This document shows positions 1-9,736 of a DNA stretch of 57,932 nucleotides, in pieces. Positions within the stretch are counted from its first letter, which is position 1, and every line of letters begins with the position of its first letter. Source of the DNA: RI-153 sp963721725 (GTDB lineage Bacteria; Chloroflexota; Anaerolineae; Caldilineales; Caldilineaceae); contig CAVRLX010000023.1 of the NCBI GenBank assembly GCA_963721725.1, positions 1 to 57,932 of the forward strand. The letters are read 5' to 3'. Position numbers and translations under genes: made by a program. Under the pieces are notes generated by a model. It saw only the letters and a list, made by a program, of their open reading frames with translations, was not told where the DNA came from and ran no database searches.

Positions 1-1404
1 ACTATGTTTGCACTTTGGCAGTAGTTGAATAGGAGGGCATGGCGCCTCTAGGGATAATTGGAGTTGCCGAGCAACCAAGAATCCCGAGGAGGAGACCATG
101 CCCAAGCCAATTGTATGTGTAAGCGAGCAACTACGCCAGTATATGGAGATCTTTCGTGGCTGCTTCAGTCAGCGACAGTGGAAGTACTTTGTGATCGTAC
201 TGCTGGGGCTGATTGAGTGCGAAGAACGCAAGACCATGAGCGGATTGTTTCGCGTCATCGGCGAGCGGATCAGCCTGTCGGGATTATCACGCTTTTTGAA
301 CAAATGGCCGTGGCAACCAGCAGGTGGCACAAAGGTGGCAAGCGCACTTTCGGCAGCAGTTGGAACCGCTTGTCCAGGCAGAACATGAGCGTCTCAAGGT
401 ATTCTCACCCAAAGGCGTCGGACGACCCAAGCAGACTGTCGTGACAGGTTACTTGATCTTCGACGACTCGGTGCATGAGAAGCCGAAAGGGCGCAAGATG
501 GGCGGTTTGGGCAGTCATTATTCGAACACGGGCAAGAAGTGGTCACCGGCCATTGCCTGTTCACAGGGTTGTACGTGCTGTTAGGCCAGCGATGTCCATT
601 GCCGGCGCAGATGTATTGCCAGCGGAAACGTGTGCTCGAGAAGGCGTACCTTTCCAGAGCAAGGTCGATATGGCGGTGGAAGAAATCGAGCATTCACACC
701 AGTGGCTCGGACCAATACCCATGTCCTAATCGATAGCTGGTATCACTGCTCAAACGCTCCGCCGTGCTGCCCAGAAACGTGGCTGGGATGTCAGCGGTGG
801 CCTCAAGAGCAACCGGGATGCGTCTGATTGACAAAGACGGACAACGAGAATGGCTCACGCTCGCAGACTATGCAGCCCGCCTGACGCCAGACGACTGGCA
901 GGCGGTGACTTGGTCGGCACAAGCAGGGGGACAGACGGTCTACGCCCACCTAGTCAAGAGCTGGATCCGCAAGCTGGGTTCCACCCTGGTGCTCATCACC
1001 TGCCACAGTTTGGAGACGCCCAAGGTCTCCCTGCGCTACTGGGGCAGTACACAGCTCGAACTGGATGCCCAGGCGCTGGTGGACGTGCTTGCCATTCGTT
1101 GGGAAGTGGAGACCTTCTTCGAGTATGACAAGGACCTGCTCGGCAGTGACCACTACCAACTCATGTCGGCCCAGGCCATCCTACGCTTCTGGACGCTCAC
1201 TGCCTGTCTCCTTGCTTTTCTTGAGGAACAGCGAGCTCTGCGTCCACAACAGCAACCCACCTGTGCGCCACATCTGTCATGAACTGCAGCTCCAGCACCG
1301 TCGCAACCTGCTCTTCTGGCTGTTTGAGCAGTTTCGGGAAGGCTGTTGAGCCGAACATCTCTTCCCACAACTGCTCTATCTGATTCGTAAAGTGCAAAGA
1401 TAGT
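1..1404 (+). mobile_element. IS701/IS4-like insertion sequence with terminal inverted repeats
   Basis: The first 16 bases (ACTATGTTTGCACTTT) are matched, with one mismatch, by the reverse complement of 1389-1404. These two arms enclose a decayed DDE transposase, so the element seems to start exactly at the window edge and end at 1404. The flank left of base 1 is not visible, so a target-site duplication cannot be tested. Its right end lies only 19 bases from the left inverted repeat of the next element, so this is a hot spot for insertion. The family call comes from the transposase; the inverted repeats are seen directly. Confidence 0.75.
98..1349 (+). pseudogene. DDE transposase, IS701/IS4-like, frameshifted
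   Basis: The N-terminal frame opens at 98 after a good ribosome site (GAGGAG) and contains the LSGLSRFLNKWPW segment typical of IS701-like transposases of the DDE_5 group. The reading then passes through at least three frames. The catalytic glutamate region (RWEVETFFEYDKDLLG) is readable near 1090-1140, and the C-terminus ends at 1349 with QFREGC. Joined together the pieces give roughly 410 residues, a normal length. No frame covers the whole gene, so the copy is inactive as sequenced. An IS4-family assignment is the main alternative; both share the DDE fold. Confidence 0.75.
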
Positions 1405-1423
1405 GATAAAATAGTAAATGCAT

Positions 1424-2451
1424 TAGAGTTGTTCCGGAATAGGGAATGATGGTAAAGTAACTCTTTTTCAAGAAGAAAAGGTCCTTGTTGAGGAGAAAGA
1501 GCGATGAAATTTAACATACGAGATGAGCGTCAGATGCGGGCAATGAGCGGAATGACGTCTGAACAGTTCGACAGGCTACTGGAAGCATTCGAAGCAACCT
1601 ACGAGCGAATCCGCCAAGAGGAATACGAAGCAGGTCTCAAGAGCGGTGAGCGCAGTCGCAAGCCTGGTGGAGGACGCAAAGGCGGGCTACCCACGCTGAG
1701 AGACAAGCTCTTCTTTGTGCTCTACTACTACAAAAGCTACCGACCTTCGATGTGCTGGGGGCGCAGTTCAATCTGTCTCGCTCCAAGGCCAACGAGAATC
1801 TACATCGGTTGAGCGCCATTTTGCACCAGACGCTGGCCAAGTTGGGCGTCTTGCCCCAGCGGGCGTTCGCCACACCCCGGATGAGATGGTTGCCGCCCTG
1901 GCAGCGGTCGAAGTCCTTCTCATCGATGCAACGGAGCGACCTCACCAGCGTCCACAGGCGGACAAGAAGCAACGGGAGTTGTACAGTGGTAAAAAAAACG
2001 GCACACTCGCAAGAACCTGGTCATCTCCACCCTGAGCAAGTCCCTTCTCTTTCTCGGCCAGACGATGCCTGGAAGCACCCATGACTACACCATGCTCAAG
2101 CAACTCTTCCCGCCAGAGCATCCCTGGTTTGAACGCTTTCAACTCCTGGTTGACCTAGGCTTTCAGGGCATCCGCTCTGACTATGCGGGAAACGGCATTG
2201 AGCTTCCTCTCAAGAAACCACGCAAGAGCAAGCACATTCCCACTCCCCAACTCACCCATGCGCAGAGAGAATAATCAGGCCATCAGCCAAATCCGCATTC
2301 GTGTTGAAAACGCTATCGCAGGGCTAAAGCGTTACAACATTTTTGAGCCATACCTTTCGCAATCGCAAAGATTCGTTTGACGACAAGGCCATTTGTGTCT
2401 GCGCTGGCCTTTTTGGAATTTCTACCTCAACCCTATTTAGGAACAACTCTA
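1424..2451 (+). mobile_element. IS5-like insertion sequence with 21-bp inverted repeats
   Basis: Bases 1424-1444 (TAGAGTTGTTCCGGAATAGGG) match the reverse complement of 2431-2451 with two mismatches. They flank a DDE_Tnp_4-type transposase, so this is a complete element of about 1.03 kb. The bases just outside the arms are short and ambiguous; a TA or TTA-type duplication is possible but not certain. The right arm is followed directly by an open frame that has no start of its own, which suggests the element interrupted a resident gene. Confidence 0.8.
1504..2440 (+). pseudogene. IS5-family transposase (DDE_Tnp_4), frameshifted
   Basis: The gene starts at 1504 with a predicted helix-turn-helix segment (MSGMTSEQFDRLLEAF) and a basic GGGRKGGLPTLRDKLF stretch, as in IS5/ISL2-group transposases. 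Frames change near 1745, near 1880-2030 and again near 2350. Recognisable blocks are FNLSRSKANENLHRL, the PGSTHDYTMLK segment after the first Asp motif, GFQGI, and RVENAIAGLKRYNIF, which carries the conserved Glu. The C-terminus NFYLNPI ends at 2440, just inside the right inverted repeat. Length would be about 300 residues. It is inactive as sequenced. Confidence 0.75.
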
Positions 2452-2799
2452 TTAGCTAGTGCCCGTAATGAAGAGGATTACCAAACAGTAGGATTACTAT
2501 GTAGGGAGGCAATCATTTCTCTGGCGCAAGCAGTCTATGAGCCAGAGAAGTATCCTTCTTTAGATGGGGTAGACCCAAGTGAAACTGATGCAAAACGAAT
2601 GCTTGAAAGTTACATTGCTACTGAATTAGCAGGTGGCTCGAATGAGCTATTACGGAGATACGTTAAAGATGCTTATCAATTAGCCGTAACTCTTCAACAT
2701 AAACGAAGTGCAACTTTCCGGGAAGCTGCTCTCTGTGTAGAATCCACCCGCTCACTTGTAAATTCCATTGCAATTATTTCTGGACAGCGAGATCCATAG
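2452..2799 (+). pseudogene. 3' remnant of an unknown gene cut by the IS5-like element
   Basis: An open frame runs out of the right inverted repeat of the IS and ends at 2799, giving about 115 residues (LLASARNEEDYQTVGLLC to the end). It has no start codon or ribosome site of its own after the IS boundary, so the N-terminal part was probably separated by the insertion. The protein looks helical and soluble. It resembles uncharacterised bacterial proteins whose C-termini carry a similar helical repeat, but I cannot name a family. Its codons are clearly more AT-rich than those of all downstream genes, which suggests recent acquisition. Function unknown. Confidence 0.5.
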
Positions 2800-2909
2800 T
2801 ATAGGCTAGCAACTCTATGCGGATTAATTAAAGCTAATTTGGTGAGATGCAAAGATATTGCAATCACTAAAATCTTAACATTTGTTAAATCTCTTTCTGC
2901 GGAGGCTCT

Positions 2910-4213
2910 ATGCCCAGTTCTGAAATCATCCTTGAAAACCAGCGCAAGCACCTGTGGCCCAACCACCTGCTCTATTACACCGAGCCAATGCCATTGGAAC
3001 GCGGCGAGGGCGTCTATGTGTGGGATGTGGAGGGTACGAAATATCTCGACTTCTTCGCCGGCATCCTCACCACCAGCGTGGGCCACAACAACCCGCACGT
3101 GAACCAGCGCATCCACGAACAGGTGGACAAGCTGCTGCACACCTCCACCCTCTACCCGCACCGTAATCACGCCGAACTGGGGGCGCGCCTGGCCGAGATC
3201 ACGCCGGGGGAACTGGACACCTTTTACTTTGGTACATCGGGCACCGACGCCGACGAGACCGCTGTGATGATTGCCCAGGTTTACACGGGCTATCAAGAGG
3301 TGGTAGCACTGCGCCACGGCTACAGCGGCAAATCGCCCATGGGCATGGCGCTCACCGGGCAAGCCCCCTGGCGCATCGGCGGCACGCAGATCGCTGGCAT
3401 CAAACACGCACTGAATCCCTATTGCTACCGCTGTCCGCTCAAAATGGAACCGGAAACGTGCGGCATTGCCTGTGCCCAGGATGTGGAAGATACCATCCGC
3501 ACCACCACATCGGGCAAGATCGCGGCTTTCCTGGCCGAGCCGATTCAAGGCGTAGGCGGCTTTATCACGCCGCCGCCAGAGTATTTCGCCATTGTGCAGG
3601 AGATTGTGCATCGCTATGGCGGGCTGATGATCATCGACGAGGTGCAAACGGCCTTTGGGCGTACTGGCGAACACTGGTTCGCCATCGAGCGAGCCGGTAT
3701 TGTGCCCGATGTGCTGACCATGGCCAAGGGTATTGCCAACGGCATGCCCCTTTCGGCCACGGCCACCACCGCCGAGATCGCCCAGGCCACGGTAACCGCC
3801 GGGCTGACCATCAGCACCTTTGGCGGCAACCCCGTCTCCACGGCGGCGGCGCTGGGCACGTTGGACGCGCTGCATGCCGAGGCCCCACCCGCCGCTCTGC
3901 CGATGTGGGGGGTTACCTGCGCGCCGGGCTGGAACGGCTCTTTGAAAAGTACCCGCTTATTGGCGATGTGCGCGGCTATGGGCTGATGCAGGGCATGGAG
4001 CTGGTGCTGGATCGCAAAACTAAAGAACCTGCGCCCAAACAGGTAGCGGCGATCTTTGAGGCCACAAAAAAACTGGGCTTGCTGGTCGGCAAAGGTGGGC
4101 TGTATGGCAACACGCTGCGCATCGCCCCGCCGCTTACCGCCACCAAGGAGCATGTGGATGAGGCGTTGGCGAAGTTGGATATTGCGTTTGCCCAGGTGCA
4201 GGAGACGGTATAA
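2910..4213 (+). pseudogene. Class III aminotransferase, one frameshift
   Basis: This is a fold-type I PLP aminotransferase of the aspartate/4-aminobutyrate/AGXT2-like class. The start at 2910 follows GGAGG with five bases spacing. Visible motifs are the GTSGTDADETA phosphate-binding region, the DEVQTAFGRTG motif whose Asp contacts the pyridine nitrogen, and Lys273 in MAKGIANG as the Schiff-base lysine. The frame breaks near 3893, where one C seems to be missing, and continues in another frame as RSADVGGYLRAGLERLFEKY to a natural stop at 4213. Total length is about 433 residues, normal for the family. Substrate cannot be told from sequence; omega-amino acids or glyoxylate are likely. It stands alone, preceded by AT-rich spacer. 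Confidence 0.85.
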
Positions 4214-4407
4214 TCGGAGTAACCATATAGCCGTTACCCAGAACGGCCCGCAGATGACGCAGAAAAAGACAGCTATTCGCAGATCAGAAGGGGATGTCGG
4301 TTCAGATCTGCGAACATCTGCAGGCAATCTTGAAAATCTGCGTGCCATTCTCTGGCTCCTCTGCAAAAAGCATTTTGATCCGCAGATTTTGCAGATTTCT
4401 CTCTCCT
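4214..4407. other. Intergenic spacer rich in CGCAGAT-type short repeats
   Basis: No gene is seen here. The spacer contains repeated variants of CGCAGATTTTGCAGATTT, CGCAGATGACGCAGAA and GCAGATCAGAAG, in both orientations. Similar wording occurs again near 54960-55040 and, more loosely, near 52980-53060. This looks like a dispersed low-complexity intergenic repeat rather than a regulatory region for one gene. Confidence 0.45.
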
Positions 4408-4525
4408 GAATTCTTTGCGATCTTTGTATCTTTGCGGTGAATTTATTCTATGTTGCCAGTACAATTACTAATCCAAAAGGAAACTATTCATGGAAATTGT
4501 AACCAATAAACCGGCTATGCTTCAC
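4408..4525 (+). repeat. Direct repeat copy A: leader and start of a lost gene
   Basis: This 118-bp segment and 4568-4681 are near-identical direct repeats. They carry the same leader, the ribosome-site-like AATCCAAAAGGAA and an ATG followed by codons for a start like M-E-(I/M)-(V)-T-N-K-P-A-M-L-H. They differ by a few small indels. Neither copy continues into a full gene. They look like two partial copies of the 5' end of the DinB-like gene that follows. Confidence 0.7.
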
Positions 4526-4567
4526 TCCTCACCCAGGGCTGGTGGCGGACTGCAGAACGCTCTTCAT

Positions 4568-4681
4568 GAATTCTATGCGATCTTTGTATCTTTGCGGTGA
4601 ATTTATTCTATGTTGCCAGTACAATTACTAATCCAAAAGGAACTAATCATGGAAATGACCAATAAACCGGCTATGCTTCAC
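4568..4681 (+). repeat. Direct repeat copy B: leader and start of a DinB-like gene
   Basis: Second copy of the 4408-4525 repeat, offset by 160 bases. The ATG at 4649 opens M-E-M-T-N-K-P-A-M-L-H. Downstream the text GAGATGACCGAGGTGCAGAT at about 4730-4749 recurs in slightly changed form at about 4820-4838, so further partial copies of the same coding start follow before the intact body of the gene. Confidence 0.7.
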
Positions 4682-4830
4682 GCCGTATGGGTGGTAATGC
4701 AGACTGCCCAACAGAGTTCACCCAGGACGAGATGACCGAGGTGCAGATCGAAATTGAGGGATCACCCAGGGCTGAGTGGCGGCTGCAAAAAACGCACTGG
4801 CCAAGAGTTCACGCAAGGAAGAGATGACCG

Positions 4831-5241
4831 GTGCAGATCGAAGGGCATTGGACGGCGCGGGATATTGTCGCGCACCTGAGTTTTTGGGAAGCCAGTATGG
4901 CGGGTTGGCTGGCCGAGGCTGCCGCCGGGCAGAAACCAGACCGCCCTACCCAGGGCTTTTCCGATGAGCTTATCCAAAGCATGAATGAGGAGAATCACAC
5001 GCAGACAGCGCATCTCTCCATCCACGAGGTGCTGGCCGAGGCCGCCACTAATCACAGCGCGCTGGTCGAACGGCTCAACGCCTTGCCCGACGATCCGGCC
5101 GATCCGCAATACGCAGTCTGGCGCAATGGCGAGCCACCTTGGGAACTCATCGCCGGGTGCAGCTATGAACATTATCACGAACATTTACAGAGAATTGAAT
5201 CATATCTCACGCTCCGTGGAAACACCGCCACGACAGCCTGA
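4831..5241 (+). CDS. DinB-superfamily four-helix-bundle protein, N-terminus disrupted
   Basis: The frame from 4831 encodes about 136 residues beginning MQIEGHWTARDIVAHLSFWE, the first-helix signature of DinB/ClbS-like four-helix-bundle proteins, usually metal-dependent thiol transferases or proteins of unknown activity. Family members normally have 25-30 more residues before this point. Those residues can be read in another frame upstream (ALAKSSRKEEMT), and restoring two bases at 4829 would give a continuous EEMTEVQIEGHW. The true start is therefore uncertain, possibly the ATG at 4649 in an undamaged copy. The His residues expected for metal binding are partly visible (HEH near the C-terminus). 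Another DinB-like gene follows. Confidence 0.65.
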   Translation: MQIEGHWTARDIVAHLSFWEASMAGWLAEAAAGQKPDRPTQGFSDELIQSMNEENHTQTAHLSIHEVLAEAATNHSALVERLNALPDDPADPQYAVWRNGEPPWELIAGCSYEHYHEHLQRIESYLTLRGNTATTA

Positions 5242-5253
5242 TTGGAAGACACT

Positions 5254-5353
5254 TAGGAGTTACGCACTCCACCTTCCCGGAAGGGTCCAAACCAGACGTG
5301 AAAAGTAGGCCAATCGGTGGACCCTTCCGGGAAGGTTTGCACTAACTGCACCA
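5254..5353. repeat. MITE-like inverted repeat between two DinB-like genes
   Basis: Perfect 18-bp arms ACCTTCCCGGAAGGGTCC (5271-5288) and its reverse complement (5319-5336) are separated by 30 bases. Outside the arms lie TTAGGAGTTACGCA on the left and TTGCACTAACT on the right. A second element with the same plan but different arm sequence lies at 29726-29826, which argues for a small mobile repeat family rather than a terminator of this gene alone. Confidence 0.65.
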
Positions 5354-5405
5354 TTCCCAAACCTATCTATTCCATTTCGTCAACACCCAACCCAAGGAGA
5401 ACTCT

Positions 5406-5843
5406 ATGTCTGTTGATCCAACCTTTGCCGAACAAAACCGCGCATCTACAGCGCGCATGCGCGCCCTGGCAGACCGGCTGAGCGACGAGGAGATGGTACA
5501 GCCTGTGGGCGAACACTGGACTGTGGCGGTTGCCTTTGTGCACATGGCCTTTTGGGATCGGCGTGTATTGATGATGCTGGAGCGGGCGGAACGCGAAGGG
5601 AAATTAGAGGTGTCGGAGATCGGCGATGTGGTCAACGATCTTTCGCTGCCTTTTTGGGGCGCGATTCCTCCGCAGCGGGCGGCGACCCTCGCGATTGAAA
5701 GTGCCGAAGCAGTGGATGCCAAATTGAGTGAAATCTCTGATCAACTGCGCGAAGATCTTTACACGCGCCAACTGCGATGGGTGGTGCGCGCACATCACCG
5801 CAACACCCATCTGGATGATATTGAGCAAGCCCTGCAAGAGTAA
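5406..5843 (+). CDS. DinB-superfamily / maleylpyruvate isomerase-like protein
   Basis: A 145-residue protein starting at 5406 after an AAGGAG site. The segment GEHWTVAVAFVHMAFWDRRV matches the first metal-binding helix of the DinB/mycothiol-maleylpyruvate isomerase N-terminal fold. A second His-rich segment (RAHHRNTHLDDIEQ) near residues 130-140 provides the other expected metal ligands. The fold is known for metal-dependent thiol or nucleophile transfer, but the substrate is unknown for most members. It is intact and closely follows another DinB-like gene, so the two may be ancient paralogues. Confidence 0.75.
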   Translation: MSVDPTFAEQNRASTARMRALADRLSDEEMVQPVGEHWTVAVAFVHMAFWDRRVLMMLERAEREGKLEVSEIGDVVNDLSLPFWGAIPPQRAATLAIESAEAVDAKLSEISDQLREDLYTRQLRWVVRAHHRNTHLDDIEQALQE

Positions 5844-5875
5844 AACCGTTGGTGGAATGTAGAAAGGAGCCAGTC

Positions 5876-7060
5876 ATGAGCTACCGTGAAATCAAAGGCG
5901 TGCCCGTCTGGGGCGATCCCCAGGAGAACGCCGTGGAGCAGATCGTCAACTGTGCGCGCGAGGCCGAAGCCGCCGCGCTCATGGCCGATCATCACCTGGG
6001 CTATGCTGTGCCGATTGGCGGCGTGCTGGCCTATGCGGAGCGCATCAGCCCGTCGGGTGTTGGTTTTGACATCGGGTGCGGTAATAAAGCCGTGCGCCTG
6101 GACATCCCCGCCGCCGAGGTGAGGCGCAATATTCGCCCGATGATGAACGACATCTGGCGCACGCTCTCGTTTGGGGTGGGTCTGAAAAATGCCGAGCGGG
6201 TCGATCATGCCCTGTTTGATGATCCGGCCTGGCAGATCCCGATTGCCCGTGAACACAAAGGCATGGCGCGTGAACAGTTGGGGACGATTGGCAGCGGCAA
6301 CCACTACGTGGACATTTTCGAGGACGAACGCGGCCAGATCTGGATCGGCGTTCACTTTGGCTCGCGTGGGCTGGGCCATCGGCTGGCCTCGCACTTTATC
6401 AAAGCCGGCGGCGGCAAAGATGGTATCAACGTCGATCCGGTGTTGCTCGACGTGGAAAGCGAACTGGGCCAGGAGTATCTGGCCTGTATGAAGCTGGCCG
6501 GGCGCTATGCCTATGCCGGGCGCGATTGGGTCTGCGCCCATGTGGCCGAACTCATGGGCGCGCAGATTGTAGAGGAGATCCATAACCATCACAACTTCGC
6601 CTGGGAAGAAGAGCACAACGGCAAAACGGTCTGGGTGGTGCGCAAAGGCGCGACGCCAGCCTTCCCCGGTCAACGGTGCTTTGTGGGCGGCTCCATGGGC
6701 GACGTCTCGGTGATCCTGGAGGGGATCGACAGCGCCGAAAGCCAAAAGACCCTCTATTCCACGATTCACGGGGCTGGGCGGGTGATGTCGCGCACCCAGG
6801 CCGCTGGGCGTTTTCGCTGGCAGAAGGGCCGTCAGATTCAGGTCAAGCCGGGGGAGATCAGCCGGGAGATGATGATGGATTGGATCGGCAAAATGGGGGT
6901 GGAGTTGCGCGGGGCCGGGACAGACGAATCGCCCCACGCCTACAAACGGCTACCAGAGGTATTGGGCTATCACGAAGGCACGGTCAAAGTGCTGCACACA
7001 CTCACACCGCTGGGCGTGGCGATGGCCGGTCACGATGAGCATGATCCGTATAGGGACTAG
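5876..7060 (+). CDS. RtcB-family RNA ligase
   Basis: RtcB enzymes join 2',3'-cyclic phosphate RNA ends to 5'-OH ends using GTP and Mn2+. The start at 5876 is chosen because AAGGAG lies six bases upstream; an earlier in-frame ATG at 5849 has no such site. The 394 residues contain GVGFDIGCG, GSGNHYVD, HFGSRGLGH, HNHHNFAW (metal site), RKGATPAFPGQ, GSMGDVSVI and HGAGRVMSRTQA. The His of the last motif (His298) corresponds to the residue thought to carry GMP. No archease or rtcA neighbour is visible. The gene is intact. A shorter RtcB subfamily with a role in tRNA repair is possible. Confidence 0.9.
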   Translation: MSYREIKGVPVWGDPQENAVEQIVNCAREAEAAALMADHHLGYAVPIGGVLAYAERISPSGVGFDIGCGNKAVRLDIPAAEVRRNIRPMMNDIWRTLSFGVGLKNAERVDHALFDDPAWQIPIAREHKGMAREQLGTIGSGNHYVDIFEDERGQIWIGVHFGSRGLGHRLASHFIKAGGGKDGINVDPVLLDVESELGQEYLACMKLAGRYAYAGRDWVCAHVAELMGAQIVEEIHNHHNFAWEEEHNGKTVWVVRKGATPAFPGQRCFVGGSMGDVSVILEGIDSAESQKTLYSTIHGAGRVMSRTQAAGRFRWQKGRQIQVKPGEISREMMMDWIGKMGVELRGAGTDESPHAYKRLPEVLGYHEGTVKVLHTLTPLGVAMAGHDEHDPYRD

Positions 7061-7065
7061 GAGAG

Positions 7066-7117
7066 ATATAGGGTATTAGATATTGGGCATGGTAACCCAA
7101 TATCTAATACCCTATAT
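7066..7117. terminator. Perfect 22-bp hairpin between convergent rtcB and pheT
   Basis: ATATAGGGTATTAGATATTGGG (7066-7087, first 20 bases ATATAGGGTATTAGATATTG) is followed by an 8-base loop and its exact reverse complement at 7096-7117. It sits in the 64-base gap between the ends of two convergent genes and could stop both transcripts. It is unusually AT-rich and long, without a clear T tract. Related wording (AATATCCAATACCCAATCTC) appears near 50322-50341, so it may also be a dispersed repeat. Confidence 0.6.
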
Positions 7118-7124
7118 GCGATTT

Positions 7125-9700
7125 TCATCCCCGCAGTTTGCCGCCGGTATCCTTTTCCACACCGGCAATCACGTCCTTACGCAGTTTTCCGATTTCGCCC
7201 TCGCTCAGCCCATGATCCAGACTTTGATAGGTGATGCGGAAGGCCATAGACTTGTGCCCGGCGGGGATGGCGTCGCCACGGTAAATATCAAAAAGCTCCA
7301 CATTCACCACAAGCGCGCCGCCATGCTGTTTGATGGCATCTTGCAAGCGACGCACGGTCACCTCTTCGGCCACCACAAAGGCAAGATCTTCCACCACCGG
7401 TTGATAGACACTGATAGCCTTCATGGGCTGCACCTGCCAGCCCTGGCGGATCAGCGGCGCAACGTGCAGTTCGGCCACACAAACGCGCGCGGCCGACAAG
7501 CTGAACGCCTCACGCACGCGCGGGTGTACCTCGCCCAGGATGCCCAACCGGCCTTCGCCCAGCCAGACCTCGGCACAGCGCGGGCCAAAGCTGTCGGTGT
7601 CGGGCTGGGCTACAAAACGCAGATCCTCTTGGCGGAAGCCCATGCGCCGCGCCAGCGTCTCGACCATGCCCTTGAGATCGAAGAAATCAAAGGTTTCGCC
7701 GCCGTGCTCGTCGGCGTGGATATTGGTGGGACGGCGCGCCCCCATGAGCGCAATGCTAATGCGCCGATCTTCAGCGGGCAGCACGCCATTGCCATCCTCA
7801 GGTCGATAGACGCGGCCCAGTTCAAAGAAGGCGAGGCGCTCTGCAAAACGGCTGTTATAGGCCAGATTTTCCAGCGCACTCACCAACAGCGAACGGCGCA
7901 TAACACGTCGCTCGTTGGAAGGCGGATTTTCCAATTCCACAAATGACATCGCGGGCTTGCTCTCAACGCCATTAACCAGCAGTTTTTCGTGGTTCTCGCG
8001 TGAGGTCAACGTATAGTTGATGGTGTCGAAGAGTCCACACCCAATCAAAATATCGCGGATTTTCTCCTCGGCCTCTAGCACAAAATTGCGACGCTGCGGT
8101 GGCAGTGTTGTGTCCAGCAGGGTAACGCCCACTTTGTCATAGCCGATGATACGCGCCACCTCTTCGGTCAGGTCGGCGGGAAGAGCAATATCCAGCCGAT
8201 GCCAGGGGGCTGTCGCCGCCAGGATGGGTTCACCATTGGCGCGGTGCAGGCCAAACGAGGCAGCGGGCGGCGCATCGGCGGCAATTTCGCTGGTTTCCGC
8301 CACGCGGAAATCAAGCCGTTGCAGCGATTCGGCAATCTGCGGCAGCGTCACATCCATGCCCAACAGGCGGCGCACGTCGCTTTCTGTGGTATAGACTGTG
8401 ACAGCAGGCTGCGCCACGGGATAGACATCCACCATGCCCGGTACGATGCGCCCGCCGGCAACTTGGCGCATGAGATCGGCGGCGCGGCGGGCGGCAATGG
8501 CGTTGAGCGTGGCGGGCACGCCACGCGTAAAGCGGTGGCTGGCTTCGCTGTGCAGTTTGAGCTTTTGACTCGTGCGCCGGTTGTTGATGCCCTCGAAAGT
8601 GGCCGATTCCAACAAGATATTGACCGTCCCATCGTGGACCTCGGTCTCGGAACCACCCATGACCCCGGCAATGGCAATCGGCCCGGCGCTGTCGGTGATG
8701 AGCAGCGCGGATTCGTCCAGGGTGCGTTTAACGTGATCAATCGTGGTCATCTCTTCGCCGGGCGTGGCAGTGCGCACAATAATTGTGGGCGTCTGCTGTC
8801 CGCTGCCTTTGGCGCGTGCCAGCAACAGGTCATAGTCAAAGGCGTGCAGTGGCTGCCCCAATTCCAACATGACATAGTTGGTTATGTCCACAATGTTGTT
8901 AATGGGGCGCATCCCGGCTTTGCGCAGCCGATCTTGCAGCCAGGGCGGCGACTGGCCCACGCTGACATCCCGGATCACAACGCCGATGTAGCGGGCACAA
9001 TAGGCTGGGTCAGCAATCTCCACTGCCACGTAATCGGCGGCGCTGTCATCACCGGCAGGCTGCCAATCATCGGCGGGCAGGTGCAGTACGCTGTCGGTGA
9101 GTGCCGCCACCTCGCGGGCAACGCCGCTCATGCTCAGACAGACCGCGCCATATCCGGCGTCAGTTCAATCTCCACCACCGTGTCGCCCAGATAATCGCGC
9201 AGCGGCACGCCCACAGGGGCATCCTCGGGCAAGATGATAATGCCTTCGTGTTCCTCGCTCATGCCTAATTCGCGCTCCGAACAGACCATGCCCTCGGATT
9301 TAACACCGCGAATTTTGGCCGGTTTGAGTTCCTTTTTGGGGCGGGGCTGCTCTTCGCTGTAGGCATCCACCAGCACAGCGCCAGAGCGGGCAAAGGCGAC
9401 TTTCAACACAGGCAAGGAGTCCGTCTGGCCTTTGTATTGGAACAAGTTGGGCGCGCCGGTGACCACGGTTTGCGGCTGCGCCGCGCCGTAGTCGATCTCC
9501 ACCAATACCAGCCGGTCGGCGTTGGGGTGGGGATGAATAGCAACCACCTGTCCAGTGACAATCGTGGCGGGATCCCGCCAATCGCCTACAGGGTGCAGCG
9601 AAGCAACCTCTAGCCCGGCCAGGGTGAGCCGTTCGGCCAAATCGGCCACGGGCAGGGTGATATCAACGTACTCTTTTAACCAGGAAATGGGGACAAGCAT
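7125..9700 (-). pseudogene. pheT: Phenylalanyl-tRNA synthetase beta subunit, one frameshift
   Basis: PheT forms the alpha2-beta2 enzyme that charges tRNA-Phe. Reading down the minus strand, the first 188 residues (MLVPISWLKEYVDITLPV...) hold the EMAP/tRNA-binding OB domain with HPNADRL and the SEGMVCSERELG motif. The frame stops after ELTPDMARSV, where other PheTs read D-x-L-S-x-x-G-x-A-R-E. The next frame continues SGVAREVAALTD through the B3/B4 editing domain (GMRPINNIVDITNYVM), the B5 domain, the catalytic-like core, and the C-terminal ferredoxin-like anticodon-binding domain. Extra bases near 9137 explain the break. Total length is about 857 residues, slightly above typical. The gene should be essential, so an error is likely. 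No pheS lies in the window. Confidence 0.9.
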
Positions 9701-9736
9701 GACTCAATCCTCTAGCGTAATGGTTTATTCTGGCAA

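Noticed and set aside
2694..3875. Long open frame antisense to the class III aminotransferase
   Set aside because: Gly/His/Arg-rich text with no known motif, opposite a gene with clear PLP motifs; a shadow caused by high GC.
4214..4407. A riboswitch or small RNA between the aminotransferase and DinB region
   Set aside because: Only short CGCAGAT words repeated in both orientations; no conserved riboswitch core recognised.
5406..5843. Colibactin self-protection protein ClbS as specific identity of the DinB-like genes
   Set aside because: Only the general four-helix-bundle signature is visible; a specific function is not supported.
5795..6937. Long open frame antisense to rtcB
   Set aside because: No motif and no ribosome site; rtcB on the other strand is unambiguous.
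8199..9194. Long open frame antisense to pheT
   Set aside because: Low-complexity Gly/His text; pheT explains the region.
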